From CBDANO01 sp965197665 (GTDB lineage: Bacteria > Chloroflexota > Dehalococcoidia > Lucifugimonadales > UBA3495): a DNA stretch of 64,000 nucleotides. Shown here in pieces: positions 25,359 to 34,440 of this stretch (positions within the stretch are counted from its first letter, which is position 1; each line of letters opens with the position of its first letter). The notes below the pieces were generated by a model. The model was given only the letters and a program-made list of their open reading frames with translations, was not told the DNA's origin and made no database searches. The DNA is taken from assembly GCA_965197665.1 (NCBI GenBank), contig CBDANO010000005.1, positions 1,468,680-1,532,679 of the forward strand. The letters are read 5' to 3'. Position numbers and translations under genes: made by a program.

Positions 25359-26933
25359 ATGTTTGACCTGCTGATCAAAGGCGGAATGATAGTCGACGGC
25401 AGCGGAAACCCCGGTTTTTATGGAGCGGTTGGCGTGGCGGGTGACCGGGTCTCGATTATCCGGGGCGACACGTCCCACCTAGAGACCGGGCGCGCCATCG
25501 ACGCCGCCGGCAAGGTGGTATGTCCCGGTTTCATCGACGTCCACGCTCATTCGGCCTTGGTGATGCTGGCGGACCCCAAGCACGAGGCCAAGGTACATCA
25601 AGGCGTCACCACCGAATTGATCGGCATCGACGGAAACTCCTACGCCCCCTTCAGGTCCCAGCAGGACCTCCGGAACTTCATCCGCCTGAACTCCGGGCTC
25701 GAGGGAGACCCCGACCTGCCGGGGACTTGGTCCACCGTGGCCGAGTACCTGGCCATGTTCGACAACAAGGTTGCGGTAAATGTCGCTTATATCCTGGGCA
25801 ACTCCGCCCTTCGCATCAACACCGTGGGATGGGACAACAGGCCGGCCCGCGCCGCCGAACTGGAAGACATGAAAGCTCAACTCCGGGAAGGCATGGAGGA
25901 AGGGGCCTTCGGCATGTCTACGGGCTTGGACTACCCTCCCGGAAATTTTGCCGACACGGATGAATTGGTAGCCCTATCAACAGAAGCGGCGCGGCTGGGC
26001 GGGATCTACCACACCCACGTGCGCTACCGGCTGGGGGATAGGTACCTGGACCCCTTCCGGGAGGCGGTTGAAATCAGCCGGCGGAGCGGTGTGCCCTTGC
26101 ACGTAACCCACCTGTTCCGTTCCAAGTACAGCAAGGGAGGCGCCCGGCCGGTCTTGGACCTGGTGGAACAGGAACGAGCAAAAGGGCTGGACGTTACCTT
26201 CGACATGTTCCCCTACAGTTCCGGCGGCACCCGCATCATCATTACTCTTCCCGATTGGGTCCACGAAGGGGGGCCGGACAGGATGAAAGAGGCCCTCCGC
26301 TCCGGCGAGGCCCGGGAACGCCTCCGCCAAGAAGTAAGACCGTGGGGGGATGGCACCTGGCACGATCTGCGGGTTACTTACTTCAAGCAGCCTCACAACC
26401 TTCATCTGGAAGGGCGGCCGGTGGATGAAGTGGCGGATATGCTGGGAAAGCACCCGGTGGACGCCCTTTGCGACTTGCTGCTGGAGGAAGACCTCCGGAT
26501 ATCCTACTGCAACGACGTGGTGGACTATTCCACTATCCCGGACCTGGTTTCTCACCCTCTCTACATGGTGGGCAGCGACGCTCTCCTGATCGGGGACTAT
26601 CCGGCCCCTAACTCCTACGGGTCGTTCCCATTCATCCTTTCGGACCTGGTCAGAGAAGAACGGAAGATCCCGCTTCAAGACGCCGTCAGGAAAATGACGT
26701 CCAGCCCGGCGCAGAGGCTCGGCCTTCCCGACCGGGGCCTGCTGCAACATGGGATGAAGGCGGACGTGGTGGTCTTCGACCCAAAGACCATCAGACCCCG
26801 CTCCACCCCGCAAAACCCCCGGCAGATCCCCACCGGCGTGGACCACGTAATCGTCAACGGTACGCCGGTGATCGAAAACGGAGGACACACTGGGGCCCTG
26901 CCCGGACGTGCCCTTCGCCGGGGCGCTCCTTAG
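25359..26933 (+). CDS. D-aminoacylase-family amidohydrolase, copy B
   Basis: A 524-residue paralogue of the gene at 16602, with the same spacing: H62 and H64 (IDVHAHSA), D91 in IGIDGNS instead of the D-aminoacylase Cys, then GLDYPPGNF, YHTHVRYRLGDRYLDPF, HVTHLF, and the ending LQHGMKADVVVFDPK. Start ATG 25359 with AAGGAG three bases upstream; an in-frame TTG at 25341 is less likely. It follows the sdh-like operon by 57 bases and could be read from the same promoter. Copies A and B are clearly one subfamily, distinct from the 614-residue enzyme at 11281. Confidence 0.85.
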   Translation: MFDLLIKGGMIVDGSGNPGFYGAVGVAGDRVSIIRGDTSHLETGRAIDAAGKVVCPGFIDVHAHSALVMLADPKHEAKVHQGVTTELIGIDGNSYAPFRSQQDLRNFIRLNSGLEGDPDLPGTWSTVAEYLAMFDNKVAVNVAYILGNSALRINTVGWDNRPARAAELEDMKAQLREGMEEGAFGMSTGLDYPPGNFADTDELVALSTEAARLGGIYHTHVRYRLGDRYLDPFREAVEISRRSGVPLHVTHLFRSKYSKGGARPVLDLVEQERAKGLDVTFDMFPYSSGGTRIIITLPDWVHEGGPDRMKEALRSGEARERLRQEVRPWGDGTWHDLRVTYFKQPHNLHLEGRPVDEVADMLGKHPVDALCDLLLEEDLRISYCNDVVDYSTIPDLVSHPLYMVGSDALLIGDYPAPNSYGSFPFILSDLVREERKIPLQDAVRKMTSSPAQRLGLPDRGLLQHGMKADVVVFDPKTIRPRSTPQNPRQIPTGVDHVIVNGTPVIENGGHTGALPGRALRRGAP

Positions 26934-27177
26934 CGCCCACGATGCGGTCACGCCGATTTCCCGGTCACAACTCCCTCGTTACAAAGAAGGGCCGCGTCTC
27001 GAGACCGGGCAGCCCAGTCTGATGGGCGTTCCCCGGATTTTCGCGTCGCCGTCCAAGGCAGACCACAGCAAGATAAGTGGATAAACTAACCGTCGTCAAT
27101 CGTTGCCCTAGCCGCCCCAAATATTTCTCAACCCAGAGACCGTAAGTTTCCCAAGTCTGTCTTGAAGGAAGGTTGCC

Positions 27178-28728
27178 GTGGCTCAGAACAATCGAGTAAT
27201 CATCTTGGGCGCCGGCCATAACGGGCTGGCGGCGGCAGGATACCTGGCCCGCGCCGGTATGCAAGTCCAAGTTTTGGAGAGGCGCCACGTCGTTGGCGGC
27301 GCCGCGGTTACCGAGGAATGGTTCCCCGGGCATTACCTTTCCACCTGCTCCTACATTTGCCATATGCTACAGAAGGAGATCATAGATGACTTGGAACTCC
27401 GGCGGTACGGGTTCCACGTCTATAACATAGACCCCCACGCCTTTGCTCCTTTCCCCAACGGCCAACATCTAAAAATCTGGCGCGACGAACACAAGACGGC
27501 CGAGGAAATCCGGAGAATATCTGAGCACGACGCCGACGCTTGGGTCGAATGGATGGACTTCTGGACGCGGGCGGCGAACCTGTTGCGCTATTTCTTCCTC
27601 AAGCCCCCGCCCACTCTGGGCCAGTTGGTAGACCGGGCCCGGGAGACGGGGGACGAACAGCTCCTCCAGACGCTGCTGACCGTCCCGGTCAAGGACCTGA
27701 TGGAACGCTACTTCGAATCGGAAGAGGTCAAGGGCGCAGTCTGCTTGGTCGGAGACCAAGGTGACATCACCGCGCCGGGGAGCGCTTTGAGCGCCGCTTA
27801 TTTCAGGGTAGGCTACCTGCGGGACGACATGGAAAACCTGGGAATCGTCCGGGGAGGGATGGGCAACATCACTCAAGCCATGGCCCGCTCCGCCGAAGCC
27901 CACGGAGCGTCCATCAGGACCGAAGCCGAGGTGGGTCGGGTCATTATTGAAAACGGCAAAGCTGCCGGCGTGGAGTTGGTCAACGGCGAGACCTTGCTGA
28001 GCGACGTGGTGGTGTCCAACGCGGACCCGAAGCGAACATTCCTGAATCTACTTGACCCGGACAGCCTGGAAGAGGATTTTCTCACCGGGATACGCGCCCT
28101 GAAGACCGATTCGGCCTCCCTAAAGTTTCATTGCACCCTGCGGGAGTTGCCCGACTTCTCCGCCTACTTGGGGCCGGAGTTCGACCCCACTTACCTGGCC
28201 ATGTGCCAAATCAATCCGTCATTGGAATACCACATGAATAGCTGGCAGGACGCCATGGACGGGCAGCCGAGCCGCAATCCCATCATGCGAATCCAGATAC
28301 CCACGGTTTACGACCCCACCCTGGCGCCCGAGGGGCACCACGTCATGTCTCTGTGGGTCCTGTACGAGCCGGCCCACCTCAAGGAAGGCTCATGGGCCGA
28401 GGTACGGCGGGAGCAAGGGGAACGCCTGATAGACCTGCTGTCTACCTATGCGCCCAATCTGAGGGACGCTCTAATAGATTGGGATGTTTTCACTCCCGAA
28501 GATATTGAGGAGCGGATTGGGCTAACCGACGGCAACATACGACACTTGGACATAATCCCGCCCCAACTCTTGGACCAGCGTCCGTTGCCCGGATGGGCCG
28601 ACTACCGGACCCCCATACAGGGCCTATACCTGTGCGGTTCCGGCACTCACCCGGGGGGAGAGGTGACCGGCGCGCCGGGCCACAACGCGGCGCAGATGAT
28701 ACTCCGGGACCTGGGACTAAAGACCTGA
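27178..28728 (+). CDS. Phytoene desaturase-like NAD(P)/FAD oxidoreductase
   Basis: A 516-residue flavoprotein of the CrtI / COG1233 group. The Rossmann motif is VIILGAGHNGLAAAGYLARAGMQVQVLERR at the N-terminus and the FAD-closing motif is GLYLCGSGTHPGGEVTGAPGHNAA at the C-terminus. These enzymes desaturate or isomerise hydrophobic polyenes. No phytoene synthase or other carotenoid gene is nearby, so the substrate is uncertain. GTG start with GAAGGAAGG upstream. A 240-base non-coding stretch precedes it, without an obvious promoter. Confidence 0.85.
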   Translation: MAQNNRVIILGAGHNGLAAAGYLARAGMQVQVLERRHVVGGAAVTEEWFPGHYLSTCSYICHMLQKEIIDDLELRRYGFHVYNIDPHAFAPFPNGQHLKIWRDEHKTAEEIRRISEHDADAWVEWMDFWTRAANLLRYFFLKPPPTLGQLVDRARETGDEQLLQTLLTVPVKDLMERYFESEEVKGAVCLVGDQGDITAPGSALSAAYFRVGYLRDDMENLGIVRGGMGNITQAMARSAEAHGASIRTEAEVGRVIIENGKAAGVELVNGETLLSDVVVSNADPKRTFLNLLDPDSLEEDFLTGIRALKTDSASLKFHCTLRELPDFSAYLGPEFDPTYLAMCQINPSLEYHMNSWQDAMDGQPSRNPIMRIQIPTVYDPTLAPEGHHVMSLWVLYEPAHLKEGSWAEVRREQGERLIDLLSTYAPNLRDALIDWDVFTPEDIEERIGLTDGNIRHLDIIPPQLLDQRPLPGWADYRTPIQGLYLCGSGTHPGGEVTGAPGHNAAQMILRDLGLKT

Positions 28729-28825
28729 GTTGTTGCATCGGCAGTCCCATTTCTCGCCTGGAAAACTTGCCCATCGGGTTGACGATGCTCGGACAGCGCC
28801 CGTCTTCGAAGGACGGAAGAAGTAA

Positions 28826-28866
28826 GCGGCGTGGGCCGGACTGCTAATCAGTCCGGCCCACGCCGC
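28826..28866. terminator. Bidirectional terminator-like hairpin
   Basis: A perfect 17-bp stem with a 7-base loop GCTAATC, between the converging genes that end at 28728 and 28909. No long T tract, so it may act as a transcription barrier for both strands. Confidence 0.6.
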
Positions 28867-28908
28867 CCTATTCAAGGGGGTGGGACAACCCACTTTCGGG
28901 ACCGGGCG

Positions 28909-29979
28909 CTAGAGGTTCAACTGGGCTGGGGTGTAGTCCTTCAGCTTGTTATATATTTGTAGCCGGCTGCGCTGCCCGTCGACCACCAGCAGCCTACTCT
29001 TGTCCGCGTCGAAAACTACTCCCGTAGGCACGGCAAAGCGCCACTCGGGCTCGGTGGACCGTACCCGGCGGCGGGCTTTCATCACGTCGGCGTTGGCGTC
29101 CACGGTCATCTGGGCCCACTTGGACAACTGCTGCGCATCTCCAATCAAGTTGGTGATATACCCGCCTTCGGCGTCGAAGATGTGCACCCGGCCCGGTTGC
29201 ATTCCGTTGTCGCTCCAGTCGCAAACGTATACGTCGCCATCCGGGTCCACGGCCACGTCCGACGGATAGTAGAGCTGGCCGCGCCCCGTGCCAAAGCTGC
29301 CGAATCGGGTCAGCCATTGCCCATCGGAGTCGAACTTCTGGACGCGGTGATTGAGGTGGTCCACCACGTATACGTGCCCGTGGCGGTCCACCGTGATTCC
29401 CCAGGGCGAGTTGAACTCGCCGTCGCCGCTGCCCAAGCGGCCCCAAGCCGCTAATAGCTTCCCGCCCGTGGTAAATTTTCGGACTTGATGGGTCCGGCCG
29501 CCCACCACGTACAGGTGTTCATCCCGGTCCAAGGCGATGCCGGAGGCGCCGTATGGACCCACCTCTCCGGCATCCAAGACGCTCCAGCGGTTCAAGAAAT
29601 TGCCCTCTCCATCGAAGACGCTAATACGGTCGAGCCACTCGTCTGAAACGTAGATGGTTTCGGCGCTGTCCACGGCAACGCCCGCGCCCCAAATAAACTG
29701 GCCGTCGCTGTCGCCGTACTTGCTGAACTCGCTGACGTATTCTTCATCGCCGGCCTGGGCGCCCACGTCAACCTTGCTCACCCGGGCCCCAATGCCGGTG
29801 CGGCTCCAACTGACGTTGCTGATCGTCTCGGTGCCCCGGTTCACCACGTACACGGTGTCACCCTTTCCCAAGGCTGCGGCCACCGGGTAGTTGAACCCCA
29901 TACCCGACTGAGCGCCCCGGCCCACCGAGTGGCTGTAATCGTAAACGCGGCCCGCGGCTTCCTGAGTTAGCATGGCCAT
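28909..29979 (-). CDS. NHL-repeat beta-propeller protein
   Basis: A 356-residue protein made of NHL repeats: for example VAVDSAETIYVSDEWLDRISVFDGEG, ITVDRHGHVYVVDHLNHRVQKFDSDG and VAVDPDGDVYVCDW, about six blades. Such propellers bind proteins, peptides or sugars, or act as lyases. No signal peptide is seen at the chosen ATG. It is the last gene of a minus-strand run with the DUF1501 and DUF1800 genes, 79 bases from the former. Confidence 0.85.
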   Translation of the reverse strand: MAMLTQEAAGRVYDYSHSVGRGAQSGMGFNYPVAAALGKGDTVYVVNRGTETISNVSWSRTGIGARVSKVDVGAQAGDEEYVSEFSKYGDSDGQFIWGAGVAVDSAETIYVSDEWLDRISVFDGEGNFLNRWSVLDAGEVGPYGASGIALDRDEHLYVVGGRTHQVRKFTTGGKLLAAWGRLGSGDGEFNSPWGITVDRHGHVYVVDHLNHRVQKFDSDGQWLTRFGSFGTGRGQLYYPSDVAVDPDGDVYVCDWSDNGMQPGRVHIFDAEGGYITNLIGDAQQLSKWAQMTVDANADVMKARRRVRSTEPEWRFAVPTGVVFDADKSRLLVVDGQRSRLQIYNKLKDYTPAQLNL

Positions 29980-30058
29980 GATCCTTCCACGGTGACTATT
30001 GCATTCAACCTTGCCCGTAGGTTGATGATAGCCTTTTCGGGCTCAAGGTGCGAACCGG

Positions 30059-31189
30059 TTAGCCGAGAAAAGGCAACTTCTCGAAGGACCCTCCTACTAT
30101 GGGCTTGGCGTCCAACCCCATCCAGTCCTCCAGGATGGTCGAGTAGACGCCGCGGAAGTCAACGTTGGGTACCACATCCCCTTGCTCCAAGTCCCGGGAT
30201 TCCATGGACGGGTACTCGCTGTACTGACCTCCCTTGACCGCGCCCCCCAAGGCGAAAGCGACGCCGCCGGCGCCGTGGTCCGTGCCAGAGCCGTTGTCGT
30301 GGACGCGCCGGCCGAATTCGGTGAACATGAACATGATCACGTTGTCGGCCACGTCGTGCTCTCGCAGGTCGTCGAAGAAAGCTTCCACACCCTCGGATAC
30401 GTCCTTCCACAGCTTGTCGTGCATGCCGGTCTGGTTCGAATGGCTGTCGAAGCTCCCGTGATCGCAGTAGAAGATTCGAGTGCCCAGCTCGGCCATGTGG
30501 ACCTGGGCTATGCTTCTAAGGCTCTTGGCGATAGTGCTATCGGGGTACTCCACCGACGAGGAATATATCGCCGGGGCTTCCTTGAGGATGTCGGCCCCTT
30601 TCAGGGTATCCAAGCCGGTTTGGCCCAGGTAGTCCATTACCGGCCCGCTGCCCATCACCGGGGAATACATGCGGGCGAACCGGTCCAAAATATTGGCCCG
30701 CTTGCGCTCCTCGGAGATTCCGGTGAGGAGGCCGTAATTGTCCAGATCGTCGACGCAAGCCACCGGGACACCAGGCAAGGTCAGCGCCCGGAACAACGAA
30801 GGGCCGAAGCTGACCGTGGTCAGCACGTTATCCTTGTTGGGGTCTATCTCCCGGGAGGCCCGCCCCAGCCAGCCCTCGGTGCCTAGCTTGTCAGGCTCGC
30901 AGGTGTGCCAGATGTCCATCGATCGAAAGTGGGACCTGGGGGAATCCGGGTAGCCTATACCGTGGATGATGGCCACGTCGCCTTGATCGTAGAGGCGCTT
31001 TATCGGCCCCATCTCCGGATGCAAGCCCACTTGGCCGTCCAATCGCAACACCCGGTCCTCGGCTACTCCGACCGCGGGACGGTTATCCCGGTATAGGGGA
31101 TTAGCGTAGGGGATGACCGTGTTCAGGTAGTCGTTGCCTCCGGTCAACTGGAGGACCACCAAGACCGGTTCCTTCTTCGTGCTGGTCAT
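30059..31189 (-). CDS. DUF1501 protein (alkaline-phosphatase-superfamily-like)
   Basis: A 376-residue DUF1501 protein: LVVLQLTGGNDYLNTVIPY at the start, RSHFRSMDIWHT, the central DHGSFDSHSNQ, and FTEFGRRVHDNGSGTDHG near the end. The family is distantly related to sulfatases/phosphatases and is usually exported by Tat; here no Tat signal precedes the first strand. It follows the DUF1800 gene by 18 bases. DUF1800/DUF1501 pairs are common in Planctomycetes and environmental Chloroflexota; function unknown. Confidence 0.9.
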   Translation of the reverse strand: MTSTKKEPVLVVLQLTGGNDYLNTVIPYANPLYRDNRPAVGVAEDRVLRLDGQVGLHPEMGPIKRLYDQGDVAIIHGIGYPDSPRSHFRSMDIWHTCEPDKLGTEGWLGRASREIDPNKDNVLTTVSFGPSLFRALTLPGVPVACVDDLDNYGLLTGISEERKRANILDRFARMYSPVMGSGPVMDYLGQTGLDTLKGADILKEAPAIYSSSVEYPDSTIAKSLRSIAQVHMAELGTRIFYCDHGSFDSHSNQTGMHDKLWKDVSEGVEAFFDDLREHDVADNVIMFMFTEFGRRVHDNGSGTDHGAGGVAFALGGAVKGGQYSEYPSMESRDLEQGDVVPNVDFRGVYSTILEDWMGLDAKPIVGGSFEKLPFLG

Positions 31190-31207
31190 ATTCCGTCTCC
31201 CGACGCC

Positions 31208-32611
31208 TTACGCGTACTGGTATTCTCGGAGGGCGACGATGAGTTGGAGCAACTCTCTCACCCTGAGGGTCGAAGACTCAGCGTCCCGCTCGGTCTCCCA
31301 GCCAAGCTGCCCTTCTTCTCTGGCAAAGTCCAGCAGCTCTTGACGGCTTTCATCGGTCACTTGCAGCGGCCCCATCAGGTCCAAGCAGGCATCGACAAGC
31401 TGTTCCGGGGTCAGGGTCCCTTGGGTCTTGAGGCGTTCAATGATTGCTTTGGTGCCCGGGCGGCCCGCGTCGCCTACGAGACCCGCGGTGAAGTTGATCC
31501 GCCGGGCCAAGGAGCCGCTGTTGATCCACTCGGCGCCGGTGTGCCAACCTTCGACGCTGGGGGGATTCATCAAGTCTTGACCCATGTAGCAGGGCTGACG
31601 GGACAAGTCGCCGATGCCCGGCGCCGGGAACTCGGACCCGCCCACCAGCCTGAGGGTGCCAACAACCACTTCGGCCGGGCTCTTTATCTTGGCGAAGCGC
31701 GCGTCTTTGAAGAAGTCGGAGTTGAACAGGACCCTTAGCGTCGAGCGAATGTCGTAATCAGACTCGACGAAGGTGTCAGCCAGCAGGTCTGTGGCTTGTT
31801 GGTCCTGGGGAGGCGTGACCGCCCAAGCCGGTACTTGGGGTTCATCGGCGACGAAGAAATTGTAAAGGTGCCTGGCGATGAACTCGGCGGTGGCGGGCTG
31901 TTGGCAAACAATGTTTATGATGTCGTCGCCGTCGAAGTTGCCGGTCTCCCCCAAGAAGGTCTTCTCTCCTTGGTCGTGGTCCTCCGGTCGGTACTCGAAT
32001 TCCCAGTCGTAGCGGCCTATGGGGAACCGGGGCAGCTTGGGAACGATGGTCCAGCCGGTGAAGGCCCGAGAACACTCCCGGACATCCACTTCCGTATAGT
32101 TGCCCACTCCCATGGAGAAGAGCTCCAGCAACTCCCGGCCCCAATTCTCGTTCACCGCGTCGGCGTGGTTTTCGCAGTTGTCCAGCCAATAGATCATTGC
32201 CGGGTCCCGGGCAAGGGCCGAGAGCAGTTTGCGGTAGTCTCCCATGCCCTTTTCGCGGAACATGAAGATCATGTCCATGATCTCGTCGTAGTGGTCCACC
32301 TTGGAGACCCCGACCGCGAAGACGTGGTGCCAGAACAGGGCCATTTTTTCTTGCAAGAGCCGGGGAGTATTGATCATGTCGTGCAGCCACTCGGCGGCGC
32401 CCATGCCGGGCAAAGTCCCGGGGCGCCAGGTCCAAGGGTGGTACCGCATCATCTCGAAACGTTCGACGGGAGGCTGCTCCTCGGGGCGCAGCAACTCCTC
32501 CACGGTCGCTTCGTAGCCTCTAGCGGCGCGCCGCTCCAGCTCTTCCCGCGGGGCGCCGAATCCGGCGCGCCGCATCAAGTGGGCCATCAATGCTATATCA
32601 TGGTCAGCCAC
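31208..32611 (-). CDS. DUF1800 protein
   Basis: A 467-residue DUF1800 protein: ALMAHLMRRAGFGAPREELE at the start, LLQEKMALFWHHVFAVG in the first third, the hallmark NENWGRELLELFSMGVGNYTEVDV, and FTGWTI. The GTG at 32611 is chosen because AAGGAG lies six bases upstream; 23 codons further upstream are open but unlike the family. First gene of the DUF1800-DUF1501-NHL unit. The family may be exported in other bacteria, but no signal sequence is seen here. Function unknown. Confidence 0.9.
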   Translation of the reverse strand: MADHDIALMAHLMRRAGFGAPREELERRAARGYEATVEELLRPEEQPPVERFEMMRYHPWTWRPGTLPGMGAAEWLHDMINTPRLLQEKMALFWHHVFAVGVSKVDHYDEIMDMIFMFREKGMGDYRKLLSALARDPAMIYWLDNCENHADAVNENWGRELLELFSMGVGNYTEVDVRECSRAFTGWTIVPKLPRFPIGRYDWEFEYRPEDHDQGEKTFLGETGNFDGDDIINIVCQQPATAEFIARHLYNFFVADEPQVPAWAVTPPQDQQATDLLADTFVESDYDIRSTLRVLFNSDFFKDARFAKIKSPAEVVVGTLRLVGGSEFPAPGIGDLSRQPCYMGQDLMNPPSVEGWHTGAEWINSGSLARRINFTAGLVGDAGRPGTKAIIERLKTQGTLTPEQLVDACLDLMGPLQVTDESRQELLDFAREEGQLGWETERDAESSTLRVRELLQLIVALREYQYA

Positions 32612-32796
32612 GATGTTCTCCTTCCGAATGGGTCCCTTTGCCAATGCCGCGCCGCGGCGCAAAACTCGATTCGCAACCAAGTCTTAGGGCATTCCTCATT
32701 CTCGCTAATGTGCTAAATACTGTCAATAGATACCAGTCAATAGATACCATGTGAGGGTCAACAGGAAGAAGGTTGGCATGGCAAAGCTGGAAAGCA

Positions 32797-32824
32797 AAGA
32801 CCCCCGGACTGGTCCGGGGGTCTT
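32797..32824 (-). terminator. Intrinsic terminator after tRNA-Trp
   Basis: A perfect 12-bp stem (AAGACCCCCGGA and its complement) with a 4-base loop, followed on the minus strand by a T-rich TTTGCTTT. About 15 bases after the tRNA 3' end. Confidence 0.8.
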
Positions 32825-32839
32825 AAATCATCAAGAATT

Positions 32840-32918
32840 GGCAGGAGCGGGAGGATTCGAACCCCCGACCACTGGTTTTGGAGACCAGCGCTCTGACCAG
32901 ACTGAGCTACGCTCCTGC
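32840..32918 (-). tRNA. tRNA-Trp (CCA anticodon)
   Basis: Read on the minus strand: acceptor GCAGGAG/CTCCTGC, D arm starting TAGCTCAGT, anticodon arm CTGGT-CTCCAAA-ACCAG giving anticodon CCA, and T arm GGGGG-TTCGAAT-CCTCC. The 3' CCA is not encoded; the discriminator base appears to be C, which is unusual for Trp. It marks the left edge of the accessory region. Confidence 0.9.
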
Positions 32919-33131
32919 GGCCCAATGTTCAGCCGGCGTCTGGAACAATTATAGACCAAACACTCAGCCTTGAAAAGAAATTCACGTTGGCGTAACCGTT
33001 CAGAGCTTATGACACGAATCCGCTCGGAGTGGGAGGGTGCGACCTCGCTCAGAACTAAATTGCCCGACCTGTGACACTGCCTCCCGATAGGAATTCACAA
33101 AGACTGAACAGTTACCAGTGTGGGATAGCTA

Positions 33132-33161
33132 TTGATTGAGGTGGCAGGCGGGTTTTATACT
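33132..33161 (+). promoter_or_regulatory. Putative promoter of the restriction-modification pair
   Basis: TTGATT, an 18-base spacer, then TATACT. Transcription would start near 33168, which supports ATG 33205 over upstream in-frame starts. Confidence 0.55.
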
Positions 33162-33204
33162 GCAAAGACTAGACCGTGTCACATCGCATTGGAGCCGCTA
33201 TGCT

Positions 33205-34437
33205 ATGACTAGTCGCCAAAGTGCGACCAAATCTAAATTGGATAACACGAACGGCGTCGCTGGGAACCGATATGGTTATGCACCTCAGTATCCGCTGATA
33301 CCCTTCACCGCGTTCGAGAAGGTTAATTCTGACACCCCGTTGGGGAGTCTCAACCTGAACTGGCGAGAGAAGGACCTTCCAGAGTGCATTCGGACTAAAC
33401 ATGTTCACCGGCTTCATCCATACCTCGGAAAGTTCGTGCCCCAGCTTGTGGAAATATTCCTACGCAAGTTTCAACCGATCGCCGTATGCGATCCGTTTGC
33501 AGGATCGGGAACGACGCTAGTGGAGGCGGCTGCACTCGGGATCAATGCCATTGGATGTGACATCTCGGAGTTCAACTGCCTCATCACACGCGTCAAGACT
33601 GGGACTTATGACCTCGACCTGCTTGAAGCCGAGGTTCACAACATATTTAACAGGGCGCTTTCATCGCGCCGGCCGCGACTTCTCGAAAGAGTTGCACCGT
33701 ACCATCCGAGCGCCTATCTATATTCATGGTTTGCACCGCCCGCACTCGAGTCGCTGTTGGCGTACCAGTCGCTGGTTAGCGACTACGTTTATAGTGATGT
33801 CCTGCGTCTGATTCTGTCGCGCGCGGCTCGTTCCGCGCGGCGCACGACTCACTTCGATCTGGACTTTCCCAAGAAACCTCAAATTGAGCCATACCACTGT
33901 TACAAACACGGCCGCACTTGTAGACCGACCGAAGACGCGACACGTTTCCTAAAACGATACAGCGCAGATACGTTAAAGAGAATCCGTGAATTCTCCAAGA
34001 TTCGTAGGGGAGCCGCGCTCGCTATTATCGCCGGCGATAGTTCAGTAGTCGACTTTCCGAGACACGACCTAGTAGTTACTTCCCCGCCATATGTCGGTTT
34101 GATCGACTACCACGAGCAGCATCGGTACGCGTACGAGCTACTTGGCCTTCCATGGCGGGCGGATGAAGAAATTGGTAGTGCTTCAAATGGTAACTCACAG
34201 CGAGCCCGAACCGAGTACGTTGATAGCATGGTCTCATCGTTCCTGAACGTGAAATATAGTTTGATCCGAGGCGGGCGGATGGTAGTGATCGTTAACGACA
34301 ACCTGGGTCTCTATGACGAAATCCGCAACAGAGTAGGAATGCGATGCGAGACTCGTTTGGAGCGGCATGTGAACAGGCGCACAGGCCGTCGAGCAGGCGA
34401 CTTCTTTGAGAGCATCTTAGTGTGGACGCGGGATTAA
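33205..34437 (+). CDS. Type II DNA methyltransferase (N4-cytosine or N6-adenine)
   Basis: A 410-residue SAM-dependent methyltransferase. The SAM-binding motif DPFAGSGTTLVEA is at about residues 96-108 and is preceded by the HPYLGKFVPQL block. The catalytic motif TSPPYVGLIDYHE is near residue 285; TSPPY favours N4-cytosine methylation. Upstream ATGs or TTGs are in frame, but the predicted promoter overlaps them. The next gene starts 4 bases after the stop and encodes the likely cognate nuclease. Codon and base use is less GC-rich than in the flanking metabolic genes, suggesting transfer. Confidence 0.9.
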   Translation: MTSRQSATKSKLDNTNGVAGNRYGYAPQYPLIPFTAFEKVNSDTPLGSLNLNWREKDLPECIRTKHVHRLHPYLGKFVPQLVEIFLRKFQPIAVCDPFAGSGTTLVEAAALGINAIGCDISEFNCLITRVKTGTYDLDLLEAEVHNIFNRALSSRRPRLLERVAPYHPSAYLYSWFAPPALESLLAYQSLVSDYVYSDVLRLILSRAARSARRTTHFDLDFPKKPQIEPYHCYKHGRTCRPTEDATRFLKRYSADTLKRIREFSKIRRGAALAIIAGDSSVVDFPRHDLVVTSPPYVGLIDYHEQHRYAYELLGLPWRADEEIGSASNGNSQRARTEYVDSMVSSFLNVKYSLIRGGRMVVIVNDNLGLYDEIRNRVGMRCETRLERHVNRRTGRRAGDFFESILVWTRD

Positions 34438-34440
34438 CTC

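Noticed and set aside
33136..33204. Longer N-terminus for the methyltransferase
   Set aside because: The predicted promoter (33132-33161) overlaps this extension, and the extra residues are unlike related enzymes.
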